From the NCBI RefSeq assembly GCF_015680705.1, contig NZ_JADNYP010000008.1, positions 1 to 64,000 on the forward strand: 64,000 nt of DNA. Direction: 5' to 3'. Shown here in pieces: positions 36,775-45,607 of the stretch. Position 1 is the stretch's first letter, and every line of letters starts with the position of its first letter. This stretch comes from Pseudomonas fulva (GTDB lineage Bacteria; Pseudomonadota; Gammaproteobacteria; Pseudomonadales; Pseudomonadaceae). The position numbers and the translations under genes were made by a program. The notes under the pieces are model-generated. The model was not told the origin of the DNA and ran no database searches. It saw only the letters and a list, made by a program, of their open reading frames with translations.

Positions 36775-37464
36775 ATGTCGCAAGACCTGATGACCATGCT
36801 CGAACGCGCCTTCGAAGAATCGACCAAGCTCTACAAAGAGCGTGGCTTCCAGCGCCGTATAGGCTTCGGCAAGCGCCCGGCGCTGATCAACGTCGACCTG
36901 GCCAACGCCTGGACCCGACCCGGTAATCCGTTCACCTGCGAGAAGATCGACGACGAGATCATCCCCGGCGTGCAGCGCCTGATGAAGGTGTTCCGCGCCA
37001 ACCGTTTCCCCATCGTCCACGTCACCACCTGCTACCAGAACACCGACCGCCAGGACCCTAACACCGACATGGGCCAGTGGCACAACAAGATCCCGGTTGA
37101 TGTGGTCAACCAGGCCGACGAGAACCTCTGGGCGATCGACTCGCGCATTGCCCCGATCGATGGCGAGTTCGTGCTGGTCAAGAAGCGCGCCAGCTCGTTC
37201 AGCGGCACCTCGCTGGCGGGCTACCTGCGTTCGGCAGGGGTCGACACTATCCTGGTCACCGGTGTGACCGCCTCGGCTTGCGTGCGTACCACGCTGTGCG
37301 ACGGCCTGGCCGAGGGCTTCCGTACCATCGCGGTCAAAGAGTGCATCGGTGACCGTGTGCCGGGTGCGGTGGCCTGGAACCTGTTCGACATCGATGCCAA
37401 GTTCGCCGATGTGGAAACCGTCGACAGCTGCCTGGACTATCTGACCAGCATCGGCAAGCAGTAA
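36775..37464 (+). CDS. N-carbamoylsarcosine amidohydrolase (isochorismatase superfamily)
   Basis: The 229-residue protein is close in layout to N-carbamoylsarcosine amidases. The catalytic triad is Asp41 (ALINVDLANAW), Lys136 or Lys137 (VLVKKRASSF) and Cys169 (TASACVRTT). It should cleave N-carbamoylsarcosine to sarcosine, CO2 and ammonia, the last step of the N-methylhydantoin route. GGAGAG precedes the start. It is divergent from a LysR gene. Other isochorismatase-like amidases are possible, but the hydantoinase and deaminase neighbours favour this call. Confidence 0.86.
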   Translation: MSQDLMTMLERAFEESTKLYKERGFQRRIGFGKRPALINVDLANAWTRPGNPFTCEKIDDEIIPGVQRLMKVFRANRFPIVHVTTCYQNTDRQDPNTDMGQWHNKIPVDVVNQADENLWAIDSRIAPIDGEFVLVKKRASSFSGTSLAGYLRSAGVDTILVTGVTASACVRTTLCDGLAEGFRTIAVKECIGDRVPGAVAWNLFDIDAKFADVETVDSCLDYLTSIGKQ

Positions 37465-37577
37465 CACTATCGGGTGCATACACGCCGTGGCATAGCACAG
37501 TTTCGCCACGGCGTGCTTGTATTGGAGCAAGGCATGCCCTCTAGAATACCGGTCTAGCCGTTACCCGAAGGACCAAC

Positions 37578-38028
37578 ATGTCAGCGTCCTACCTCATCAC
37601 ACTTGGCGCCATGGTCGCCGGTATCGTCCAGGCCCTCTCAGGGTTTGCCTTCGGCATGGTCGCCTTGTCGTTTGGGTGTGGGGGCCTGAACCGCGTCCGG
37701 CCGCGTCCCTGACCGTGTTCGGTAGCCTTACCGGTCAACTCATTGCCGTCTTCAGCCTCAGACGCGGCTTAAGCTCGCCGCTGCTGTGGACCTTCGTGCT
37801 CGGTGGCCTAGCCGGTATTCCGCTGGGCGTGTGGATTCTGCCCTACCTGGACATGCTCTGGTTTAAGGCCGTGTGCGGCATGTTGCTGGTACTGTGGTGT
37901 CCGCTGATGCTGTCGGCGCCACGCTTGCCAAGGCTTTCCGGCAACCGCTTCGCCGATGGTGCGGTAGGGCTGGTCGGTGGAGCGCTTGGCGGGACCGGTG
38001 GCTTTACCGGAACGATGCCGAAGGTGTT
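37578..38028 (+). pseudogene. TSUP (TauE/SafE) family permease, frameshifted and truncated
   Basis: The first frame reads MSASYLITLGAMVAGIVQAL and continues to about residue 36 (FGMVALSFG), then stops in another frame. The sequence resumes in the +1 frame (AASLTVFGSLTGQLIAVFSL, GGLAGIPLGVWILPYLD, GALGGTGGFTGTMP) and ends where integrase sequence begins. About half of the normal 250-residue sulfite/sulfonate-exporter-type permease is present. A frameshift near 37675 plus 3' replacement makes it non-functional. Confidence 0.72.
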
Positions 38029-38330
38029 CTCAAGGCCTTTCTCTTGAGCAACCCGGGCAGCTTCGGCCTCCTGACGTGTCTCGGCTTTCCGCACTAGTGG
38101 GTCGATACCTTCGCGGATCAGTGCCCTGTGGTATCAGCGCGAGAGCGAGCCTCCTTTAACCCGTAGCGAGGATAGGGGCCTAGGCCGATTTCCTTACGTT
38201 TGCCCGATAGCTGGTAACGCAGAATCCATGCTTTCTCGGATTTTCGGATAACTAAGCGAAGGCCGTCACCATCGTCGTACTTGCCGAAGTCGGTAAGATT
38301 TTCAACCAGTTTCGCGGTGAGCTTGGGCAT
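38029..38330 (-). pseudogene. Tyrosine integrase, N-terminal fragment with frameshift
   Basis: The frame from ATG 38330 gives MPKLTAKLVENLTDFGKYDD, GDGLRLVIRKS, ILRYQLSGKRKEIGLGPYPRYGLKEARSRAD, the DUF4102 N-terminal domain of P4-type integrases, stopping at 38118. A neighbouring frame continues the family pattern (LIREGIDPLVRKAETRQEAE) to about 38029, so there is a one-base frameshift near 38125. The arm-binding and catalytic domains are absent. It abuts the broken TSUP gene. Confidence 0.75.
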
Positions 38331-38715
38331 GGCGAAAGCTCCAAACTGAAATCTGGTCCCCCATCCGGTCCCCCACTCACAACGCGGATGTGGAAGGAAC
38401 GTAGTGGAATAGGGCAGCTTGTTCCAAGCTTTAAAATACGCCCAAAAATATGTTTTAGAGCGGCCGGACGTCAGTCAGTGGATACCGGTGGTCGGGAGTG
38501 GAAAACTCATTGATAATGACTACGCTGCATTCGAACTCAATTTTTTATCTCATTGATTGTTATAACTTTATTTTCATCGGCCTGGCTAAAGCGCGTGAGT
38601 TTGAATTTCGAGTGCTCCGCCATACTCACGAAATTGAATTGCCTCTTCCTGAAAGGGCAGTTGTTGCGGTCGTGGCAGGAAGGAACTGCAAGTAGGATCT
38701 GTACTTTCCCGATAA
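38331..38715. other. AT-rich gap between the two integrase genes
   Basis: No supported gene. Two GGGGGACC repeats (minus-strand sense) sit just before the integrase fragment at about 38360-38380. The rest is AT-rich with a dubious 65-codon frame at 38498-38695. Confidence 0.4.
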
Positions 38716-39987
38716 CTATTCTGCTATTGCATGTTTGGAATTTTTTCGAAGCCGATCGAGATAATCCGCCCAATGCTGCGCCGCTTCTCGTCGCTGCGGC
38801 AGCAACTGCGCGCGCGCATACACTGCGCCCAGAGCGCCTGGCATACGGTGAGAAAGCGACAACTCCAGCACAATCGGATCGATGCCCAAATGCTCGTGGG
38901 CGATAGTACGGTAGGTGGCGCGGAAACCGTGCGCAGTGATGCGGTATTCCGGCCAGATCCGCTGGTAGGCCTTGGCCAGGGATGTGGCGTCAACTGGATA
39001 GCCTGGGTAGACCGGCGATACAAAGACCCAGCCATTCCCCGCTTCATCCACCACCCGCCGTTCATGTAGTTCACGCAACAGCACAAGGGCTTGCTCCGGC
39101 AGTGGCACGATGTGTTTGCTCTTATCCAGATGGCGGGTTTTCCCTACTACATAGCGCCAGTCGGCGCTGACCAGGTCGACGTCTTCCCAACGCATTTTTA
39201 CCAGCTCGCCGGGGCGAACCGGCAGCATGACCAGCAAGCGCATCGCAGTGCTCACGCTGCTCGGGCTGAGCTCATCCAGACGAAGCAAAAGGTGACCCAA
39301 ATCGGCTGGTCGTTCGATCGCTGGATTACTGGTCACCACATGGCGAACCTTGAGCTCTTCGGTGTTGCTCAGGGCCACGTTACGTTCCACCCAGCCACGA
39401 CCCTCAGCGAAACCGAGCACGGCACGGATGATGGTACGCACGCGCTTGGCCATGGCCAGTGTGCGTGCTCGGCGCAGGCTAGCGATGATCTCGATGATGT
39501 GGTCCAGTTTGATCTCGCTGACGGGAATGCTGCCGATGGTGGGCAGGATGTGATTGTTCAAAGCGCCGCGAAAGCCCGCGAGGGATTTGCTCACGAGGTC
39601 GTGCGATTTGAAGGCCAGCCACTGTTCGGCGACGTATCTGAATGTGCGTTCCTCATTAAGTAGCTGATCGGCGATTTTCTTGCGTTTGGCCTTCAGCGGG
39701 GCGACGTGATGAGCCACGTTCTGGCGCGCGGCTCGGGCCAAGTCGCGCGCGTCTTTCAAGCCAATGTCGGGATACCGGCCGATCGCGTACACATTTTCCT
39801 TGCCGTTCAGCCGATACCTCATCCGCCAGTATTTTGCGGCAGGCTTGTTCGACTTCTGCGAGGCCTGAACATGTAAGTAAAGACCGGGTACCTCGCCGTC
39901 GGCGTACTTGCCGGGTTCAGCAATGGCACGCAAGAAGGCGTCGCTGAGTTTACGCCGCAATGCAGGCGTAGGGAGGGAGGTCGTCAT
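38716..39987 (-). CDS. Tyrosine-type site-specific integrase (P4-like)
   Basis: The 423-residue integrase from ATG 39987 has a DUF4102 N-terminal domain (YADGEVPGLYLHVQ...YAIGRYPDIGLKDAR), a core-binding SAM-like domain at about 105-195, and a catalytic domain with the first Arg in MLPVRPGELVKMRW, HxxR in ITAHGFRATYRTI, a second His in LSLSHRMPGALG and the nucleophile Tyr in GAVYARAQLLPQRR. It appears intact. It would integrate a genomic island, but no cargo or tRNA target is next to it, only an older integrase fragment. Confidence 0.9.
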   Translation of the reverse strand: MTTSLPTPALRRKLSDAFLRAIAEPGKYADGEVPGLYLHVQASQKSNKPAAKYWRMRYRLNGKENVYAIGRYPDIGLKDARDLARAARQNVAHHVAPLKAKRKKIADQLLNEERTFRYVAEQWLAFKSHDLVSKSLAGFRGALNNHILPTIGSIPVSEIKLDHIIEIIASLRRARTLAMAKRVRTIIRAVLGFAEGRGWVERNVALSNTEELKVRHVVTSNPAIERPADLGHLLLRLDELSPSSVSTAMRLLVMLPVRPGELVKMRWEDVDLVSADWRYVVGKTRHLDKSKHIVPLPEQALVLLRELHERRVVDEAGNGWVFVSPVYPGYPVDATSLAKAYQRIWPEYRITAHGFRATYRTIAHEHLGIDPIVLELSLSHRMPGALGAVYARAQLLPQRREAAQHWADYLDRLRKNSKHAIAE

Positions 39988-39991
39988 ATGC

Positions 39992-40023
39992 GGGTACTTT
40001 TTTTCGAAGCGGAAAAAGTACCC
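39992..40023. promoter_or_regulatory. 11-bp inverted repeat just upstream of the integrase start
   Basis: GGGTACTTTTT at 39992-40002 is the reverse complement of AAAAAGTACCC at 40013-40023, with a 10-base spacer, 5 bases from the ATG. It may be an integrase-binding arm/att site or an autoregulatory hairpin. Confidence 0.5.
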
Positions 40024-40138
40024 CAAAATATACCCGCAGGTGCATTGGAAATGAGCGGAATACGACGGACGGCCTTGGACGTAAAACCTTATTAAGACAC
40101 TGATTTTATTGGTGTTTGTGGATCTAGATGGAAGTCAG

Positions 40139-41053
40139 TCACAAGCTATCCGGATCCCCAAAGAACATCTGTATCCGCGATCGTAACCACCGCTCCCCCG
40201 GATCATTGTCCTGTGCCCCGCGCCAGGCCATGTGCAGCTCGAAGCTCGGTACCTCGATCGGTGGGTCCTCGGCGCGCAGGCCGCCGGCGGCGGTCAGTGG
40301 CTCGGCGGTGTAGTCGGGTACCGTGGCCAGGATGTCGGTCCCGGCCAGCAGGCTGCCAAGCCCGTTGAACTGCGGCACCGCCAGCACCACATGGCGCTGA
40401 CGTCCTATGCGCTCGAGGGCTTCGTCGATGATGCCGGACAGGTCGCCGGCGAAGGACACCAGGGCGTGCGGCCGGGCACAGAAGTCGTCCAGGCTGATCG
40501 GCCCCGGCACGCTGTCGGCCCGCAGCAGCTTGGGCAGGCTGCGGCGCAGGATCTTGCGCTTGGCATTGGCCGGCAGTTCGCTGGTGTAGCTGACGCCGAC
40601 CGAAATCTCGCCAGAGGCCAGCAAGGCCGGCATCAGCAAGTAGTTGACCCGGCGTATCACCAGCACGATCCCGGGAGCCTCGGCACGGATGCGCTTGAGC
40701 AGCAGCGGCAGCAGGGCGAACTCGGCGTCGTCCGACAGGCCGATGCGAAACACCGCCTTGCTGGTGGCCGGGTCGAACTCGGCCGCCCGGCTGACCGCCG
40801 TGGAGATCGAATCCAGCGCCGGTGACAGCAGGGCGAAGATCTCATGGGCGCGCGCCGATGGCTCCATGCTTCGGCCGGTGCGCACGAACAGCGGGTCGTC
40901 GAACAGGCTGCGCAGGCGTGCCAGCGAGGCACTGATCGCCGGCTGGCCGAGAAACAGCTTCTCGGCCGCCCGGGTCACGCTGCGCTCGTGCATCAGGGTC
41001 TCGAACACGATCAGCAGGTTGAGGTCTACACGACGCAGGTCGTTCCGGTTCAT
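40139..41053 (-). CDS. LysR-family transcriptional regulator (NodD/LinR-like)
   Basis: The 304-residue protein opens MNRNDLRRVDLNLLIVFETL with the HTH at about 20-65 (TRAAEKLFLGQPAISASLARLRSLFDDPLF), typical of the NodD/LeuO/PcpR-like LysR branch. The effector domain follows. It is divergent from an alcohol dehydrogenase gene that starts 215 bp away and probably regulates it. No obvious inducer. Confidence 0.88.
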   Translation of the reverse strand: MNRNDLRRVDLNLLIVFETLMHERSVTRAAEKLFLGQPAISASLARLRSLFDDPLFVRTGRSMEPSARAHEIFALLSPALDSISTAVSRAAEFDPATSKAVFRIGLSDDAEFALLPLLLKRIRAEAPGIVLVIRRVNYLLMPALLASGEISVGVSYTSELPANAKRKILRRSLPKLLRADSVPGPISLDDFCARPHALVSFAGDLSGIIDEALERIGRQRHVVLAVPQFNGLGSLLAGTDILATVPDYTAEPLTAAGGLRAEDPPIEVPSFELHMAWRGAQDNDPGERWLRSRIQMFFGDPDSL

Positions 41054-41268
41054 CAGTCGCTTGGCCTGTTTGCCTGGTGAGGAGGGCAGGGGTGAATCTT
41101 ACGACCAAAGGCTGTTAACCTGCACGACTTTGCGGGTCACGGTGTGTCGCATCGCCAGCATTACGATCGATGCCAGGCATGACGACTATCGACGATCACC
41201 GATGGTGCGCCGGTGCAAGCCCGGATACAGTCGGTGGCAATATGAGGTTCAGACAGGCGAGGTATGCG

Positions 41269-42291
41269 ATGTCACGCATGATCCGTTTCCACAAGTTCGG
41301 CGCCGCCGAGGTGCTCCGCTTCGAGGAGCGCCCCGAGCCGACCCCGGCGGCCGGCGAAGTGCAGGTGCGCGTGCAGGCCATCGGTATCAGCTGGTACGAC
41401 GTGCTCTGGCGGCAGAACCTGGCGCCGTCCCAGGCCCGCCTGCCGGCCGGCATCGGCCATGAGATGGCTGGCATGGTCACGGCGGTGGGCGAGGGGGTCG
41501 ACGACATCGCGGTCGGTGACCGGGTCGCCAGCTTTCCGGCGGCCAGCGCCAACGAACACCCGGTGTATGGCGAGGTCATCGTGCTGCCGCGCAATGCCAT
41601 CACCCGCTACCCGGATACGCTCACGCCCATCGAGGCGAGCGTGCACTACACGCCGTTGCTGATCGCCTACTTCGCCTATGTCGACCTGGCCAAGGCCGTG
41701 GCCGGGCAGACCGCGCTGGTAACCGACGCCAGCCACTGCGCCGGGCCTGCCTTCGTGCAACTCGGCAAGGCCCTCGGGCTCAAGGTACTGGCGGTGACCA
41801 AGCAGCCGGAACAGCGCGACTATCTGCTCGAGCTTGGCGCCGACAAGGTCATCGTCACCGAGGAGCAGGACCTGCTCATGCAGGTGGCCAAGTACACCGA
41901 CAACCGTGGCGTGGACATGGTCCTCGATGGTCTGGGCGGGCCGCAGATGTCCCTGCTCGGCGATGTCCTGGCGCCGCGCGGCAGCCTGGTGCTGTACGGG
42001 CTGCAGGGCGGCAACCAGACGCCGTTCCCGGCGTGCGCGGCATTCCAGAAGAACATCCGCTTCCACGTGCACTGCATCGGCAACTTCCTCGGCAAGCCGG
42101 AACTGGGCATCTGCCAGGACCAGGCCGCCCTGCAGCGCGCCCTGCACGAGATCAACCAGTTCACCGCCGACCAGCTGCTGACCCCGCAGATCATCAAGGT
42201 TTATCCCTTCGAACGAGCAGTCGATGCCCACCGCTACATGGACGCTTGCCCGTGCGGCGGTCGTGTAGTGCTGGACCTGGCCCGCGACTGA
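41269..42291 (+). CDS. Zinc-type medium-chain alcohol dehydrogenase/quinone reductase family protein
   Basis: The 340-residue MDR protein from ATG 41269 (MSRMIRFHKFGAAEVLRFEE) has the N-terminal GroES-like domain (GISWYDVLWRQ, GIGHEMAGMVTAVGEG) and a Rossmann domain. The usual GxGGVG cofactor motif is changed to TDASHCAGPAFVQLGKALG, so nucleotide binding may be unusual. It lacks the catalytic zinc Cys near the N-terminus, favouring the quinone-oxidoreductase side of the family. GGCGAGG precedes the start. It is regulated presumably by the divergent LysR, and a strong terminator follows. Confidence 0.82.
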   Translation: MSRMIRFHKFGAAEVLRFEERPEPTPAAGEVQVRVQAIGISWYDVLWRQNLAPSQARLPAGIGHEMAGMVTAVGEGVDDIAVGDRVASFPAASANEHPVYGEVIVLPRNAITRYPDTLTPIEASVHYTPLLIAYFAYVDLAKAVAGQTALVTDASHCAGPAFVQLGKALGLKVLAVTKQPEQRDYLLELGADKVIVTEEQDLLMQVAKYTDNRGVDMVLDGLGGPQMSLLGDVLAPRGSLVLYGLQGGNQTPFPACAAFQKNIRFHVHCIGNFLGKPELGICQDQAALQRALHEINQFTADQLLTPQIIKVYPFERAVDAHRYMDACPCGGRVVLDLARD

Positions 42292-42306
42292 GTCACGACT
42301 GACCCA

Positions 42307-42340
42307 GAACCCGAGCATCTTCTCGGGTTCTTCGATTTTT
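42307..42340 (+). terminator. Rho-independent terminator
   Basis: GAACCCGAG at 42307-42315 pairs with CTCGGGTTC at 42322-42330 and is followed by TTCGATTTTT. It ends the alcohol dehydrogenase transcript. Confidence 0.9.
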
Positions 42341-42760
42341 CCTACATGAATTTAAGTATCGGCTGATAACAGATGCCGCGGCTGATGCGTGCGTGGTCAT
42401 TTAATCTTCGACAAGAGGAAAGTTCTCGGAAGTGGTAAGACAAATGCCACGGCTTGGGAGTTTCTGAATGGTTTTTTTATCGGGATCTGTATCTGTTATT
42501 CGTTCGGCAGGAATTGATAATGGCGCGATGATAGTCCGTTCTAGGAGCCTGGGGATGAAAGGCTTGGGCGCGAAAACCGAATGTTCCAGGCCACGAGGCC
42601 TGGCGCGCGCGATGCACTGTGGCGAAAGGTCGAGTCGTGAGCATCATTCGTTTCGAAACTTCCTAGGCACTTGTAGGAAAAGTCTTCAGATATACCAAAC
42701 ACCTTTCCGGACATTCGCCGGTGGCAGGACGCACAGCAACCCTCGAGGAGATCGAATGAG
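42341..42760. other. Long leader region before the unknown two-gene operon
   Basis: No gene is supported in these 420 bases. The notable feature is the TTCCTA-N8-TAGGA dyad at 42660-42678 followed by TCTT and AGATA, about 80 bases before the next start. A GAGGAG ribosome site is at about 42746. Confidence 0.5.
42660..42678. promoter_or_regulatory. TTCCTA-N8-TAGGA dyad (shared with 51762)
   Basis: TCCTA at 42661-42665 and TAGGA at 42674-42678 form an inverted repeat; downstream AAAG-TCTT-C-AGA follows. The same arrangement recurs at 51762-51792. It is a candidate transcription-factor site controlling the operon that starts at 42761. Confidence 0.5.
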
Positions 42761-44179
42761 ATGACCAGCGCTATCCACGACCAAGCCATGCAATACATCT
42801 TCAAGCAAGTGCTGGAGCGGCTGCTCGATGGCATGAGCCAGGCGCAGCGAGCCTCCTTGCAACTGCTCATCCAGCGGCTAATGATCGCCGCCGGAGGGCC
42901 GGAGCGGATCGGCTCCTTCCGCTTGCTGGTTCTTTACAGCGGTGATCCGCACAGCTGCAATGTGCTGAGTTGGCTTCGAGCGGCGCAGCTGAGCATTGCC
43001 AGCCGCTCGCCAGCGACCTTCGCCATGCGCGTGCTGGTGGCGCCGCGCATTGGCGGGTTCGGGGAGGCTGCAAGCCAGCATGGACGTTGCCTGGATACCT
43101 TGTTCCTGCAGGATGACCCGCGAGTGGAACTGCTGATGGTGGAAGGGCACGGCGTGGTGCCGTTCTGCTCCCGCCGGCTGATGTCGCTGCGGGTACAGCC
43201 CGCCGAGCGGGAAATGCTGCTGGCTTTCGGGCACCTCTGCGAAGGGCAGCCGCAAAGCCTGCTTGGCTGTTGGCAGCTGCTCGCGCAGGCCGAGACCTGC
43301 CGCCGGGTGCTGGACTGGAGAGGCGGCGTGGATGCGCTGGTCACCGGCATGCCCTTGCGCCAGCGCCAGCGCTTGCTGGCCTGGGCTCGACGTTGCCTGC
43401 GCCTGGCCGACCTGGCTTCGATCCTGCCGCCCGAGCAATGCGCACGCAGCCTGATCGAAGGCTTGGCCACCTTGCATGCGCAAATGGTCGGGCAGTGCCT
43501 CGATGGCGCTTCGCGAAGCTGCCTGGAGGCCTGGGACAGCTGGTCCGGGGCGTTCCTGCGAGTGATCGTCATCGATGACCTGATGCAGCCGCCATCAGCG
43601 AGACAGCCGAGCGAAGTGCCCGATGCGCCCTGGGCGGCAGCGACACCGGCCGGTGGCGCCTTGTCCGTCTGCTTCGACCCGTTGCTGGCGGCCCATGTCC
43701 ATGGGCTGCATGCCGAATTGCACGAATGGACCGACTACGCCCAGGGCCTGGCCGAAGCGGGCTTGTCCGAGCGGCTTTCGGCGCAGCAGGCGCAGAGCTG
43801 GCGCAAGCAGGCCGAACGGGCCTTGATGATGACCCATGCGATCACCACGCCGCAGCTCAAGTGTCTGCTGTGTGCGCCGTTCACCGACCAGGGTGCGCGC
43901 CTGGAGGCGTTCGTCGAGCTTTGCTATCCGGAAATGCACGTGGCCTTGCCCTATCTGCACTTGGCACTGCAAGGACAGCGTTGCCCGGAAGCTGTCGCGC
44001 AGTGGCTGACGACCGCCAGTGGCCTGCCGCTGTCCAGGCTGCAGGCGCTCTATGCGTACGGCGCGCGACAAGCGAACAGTGCCCTGCTGGCATCGCTGGC
44101 GCGCCGCGACTGCGGCTTGCGCTATGTCGCGCCGCAGCGCCGCGGTGGCTCACGCGGCGCTGCGGGTCGGCGGCCTTGA
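42761..44179 (+). CDS. Protein of unknown function, partner of a MocR-like regulator
   Basis: I do not recognise this 472-residue protein. It has no signal peptide or clear membrane helix, is rich in Leu, Ala and Arg, and is predicted largely helical. Notable stretches are QRASLQLLIQRLMIAAGG near the N-terminus and LRVIVIDDLMQPP in the middle, plus several Cys residues (FCSRR, LKCLLCAPF). A GAGGAG site precedes the start. The stop overlaps the ATG of the next gene (TGATG), so the two are translationally coupled. No function is proposed. Confidence 0.78.
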   Translation: MTSAIHDQAMQYIFKQVLERLLDGMSQAQRASLQLLIQRLMIAAGGPERIGSFRLLVLYSGDPHSCNVLSWLRAAQLSIASRSPATFAMRVLVAPRIGGFGEAASQHGRCLDTLFLQDDPRVELLMVEGHGVVPFCSRRLMSLRVQPAEREMLLAFGHLCEGQPQSLLGCWQLLAQAETCRRVLDWRGGVDALVTGMPLRQRQRLLAWARRCLRLADLASILPPEQCARSLIEGLATLHAQMVGQCLDGASRSCLEAWDSWSGAFLRVIVIDDLMQPPSARQPSEVPDAPWAAATPAGGALSVCFDPLLAAHVHGLHAELHEWTDYAQGLAEAGLSERLSAQQAQSWRKQAERALMMTHAITTPQLKCLLCAPFTDQGARLEAFVELCYPEMHVALPYLHLALQGQRCPEAVAQWLTTASGLPLSRLQALYAYGARQANSALLASLARRDCGLRYVAPQRRGGSRGAAGRRP

Positions 44180-45535
44180 TGGGCAAGACCTGCGGGCGGG
44201 TGTTCGCCCATCAGGCGGTGTACCGCTACCTGGTGGAGCTGATCGAGCAGCCCAGGCCGTGTGGCGACCAGCGTCTGCCATCGCTGCGCGACCTGGCGCA
44301 GCGGCTGGACGTGTCGCTTTCGACCGTGCAGCATGCCTATGCTCGGCTGGAGCATGAAGGGCGGATCCGCTCGGTGCCAAGGTCCGGCTATTATGTGAAC
44401 CGATCTGTCGGGCCGTTGCGCGCCGGCTCCCTGGGGCAGCTGCCGAGCGACCTGCCGCTGCCGGACCTGCCCGCGCTGGAGCATGCCCTGCTGGCCGAGG
44501 AGCGACGTCTGGCGCGCCAGCTGGCGCGGGCCGGGGGGCGACCAGCGCCTGGCCGGCGACGTCATGCTGCGCAATGCCCTGGCCGCGCGCTATACCCGCG
44601 CGTCCCGCCACTGCTGGAGCGCTGGCGATGTGTGCCTGGCCACCGACCTGCAGGCCTTGCTGGAGACCGTCTTTGCCGTGCTGGGCTTCGCGGGGGCCAC
44701 CGTGCTGGTGGCGTCGCCATGCAGCTGGCGATGGTTGCGCCTGTTGCAATGCGCCGGCGGCAAGCTGATCGAAATGCCGCTCGACCCGCATGGCCGCGCC
44801 GACCTCCAGGCGCTGTCGCAGTTGCTGGCGAGCGAGCCGGTGCGCCTGGCATCGTTGCCGTCGTGCCTGGCCGCCCCTCCCGGTCGCCGGGTCCCGGCGC
44901 AGGAGCAATTGGCGGTCGCCACGTTGCTCGAGCGACATGGCATCTGGTTGCTGGAGAACGACCTGGACAGCGAGCATTGCTTCGAGGAGCCGCCCGAGGC
45001 GCGCCTGCGCGACGCTGTGGATCCTGGCCGGTTGCTGGTGCTGGGCTCGTTGGAAGCGTATGCCGGCGCCGAGATGCCCTACGCCTACCTGCTCGGGCAG
45101 CAGGCAGACCTGCATGCAGCGATGGCCTTGCGCGACTTTCGTCTGCCGCCGCTGCGTCAGCAGGCGCTGGCCCGGTTGCTGGCCAAGGGGCAGGTCGATG
45201 GTCATCTGCGCCGGCTGCGCGAGGAGCTGGCAGCCCGCGCGGCTATCCTGGGTGCCCAACTGATCGACCGCTTCGGCGGCGCGCTGGCCTTCGAGGCGCC
45301 AGAAGGCGGGCGGGGTCTGTGGGTACGGCTGGCCCATGCGGTCGACGCGCAGCGCATCCTGGCGCTACCGCCTGTTGCGGGGCTGCGCATGATCCCTGGC
45401 GAATGCTTCAGCCTGCAGGGTCGCTACCGCGAACATCTGTCGCTGGCCTGGGAGGGTGGGGACCTCGAGCAGCTACGCCGAGCACTGGCCCGGCTCGCCG
45501 AGATCCTGGCTCGCTGCGGGCCGGGTGACCGTTGA
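44179..45535 (+). pseudogene. MocR-like regulator (GntR HTH plus aminotransferase-like domain), frameshifted and lacking the PLP lysine
   Basis: The first frame encodes a GntR winged helix (VFAHQAVYRYLVELIEQ, LPSLRDLAQRLDVSLSTVQH, GRIRSVPRSGYYV). It continues to about residue 120 and meets a run of six G at 44533-44538. With five G the frame joins the C-terminal aminotransferase-like part (GDQRLAGDVMLRNALAARYT to 45535), giving about 451 residues. As written the gene is broken, either truly or by an indel error in the homopolymer. The region matching the SFSKxLAPG lysine motif of active MocR proteins reads VLGSLEAYAGAEMP, so the PLP-binding Lys is missing. It is coupled to the unknown gene upstream. 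Confidence 0.75.
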
Positions 45536-45561
45536 TCCAGGGCGCTTGCAGCCGTCGTCCT

Positions 45562-45577
45562 CTGTATGTATAACCAG
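45562..45577. promoter_or_regulatory. LexA (SOS) box upstream of the FAN1-helicase operon
   Basis: CTGTATGTATAACCAG fits CTG-N10-CAG with an AT-rich centre, the gamma-proteobacterial LexA consensus. It lies 31 bases before the FAN1 start, a position where LexA would block transcription. Confidence 0.75.
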
Positions 45578-45607
45578 TGACACGTTTCCCTGCCTGCCTG
45601 CACTTTC

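Noticed and set aside
38498..38695. A 65-codon frame between the integrases
   Set aside because: No ribosome site, no recognisable family, AT-rich spacer context.
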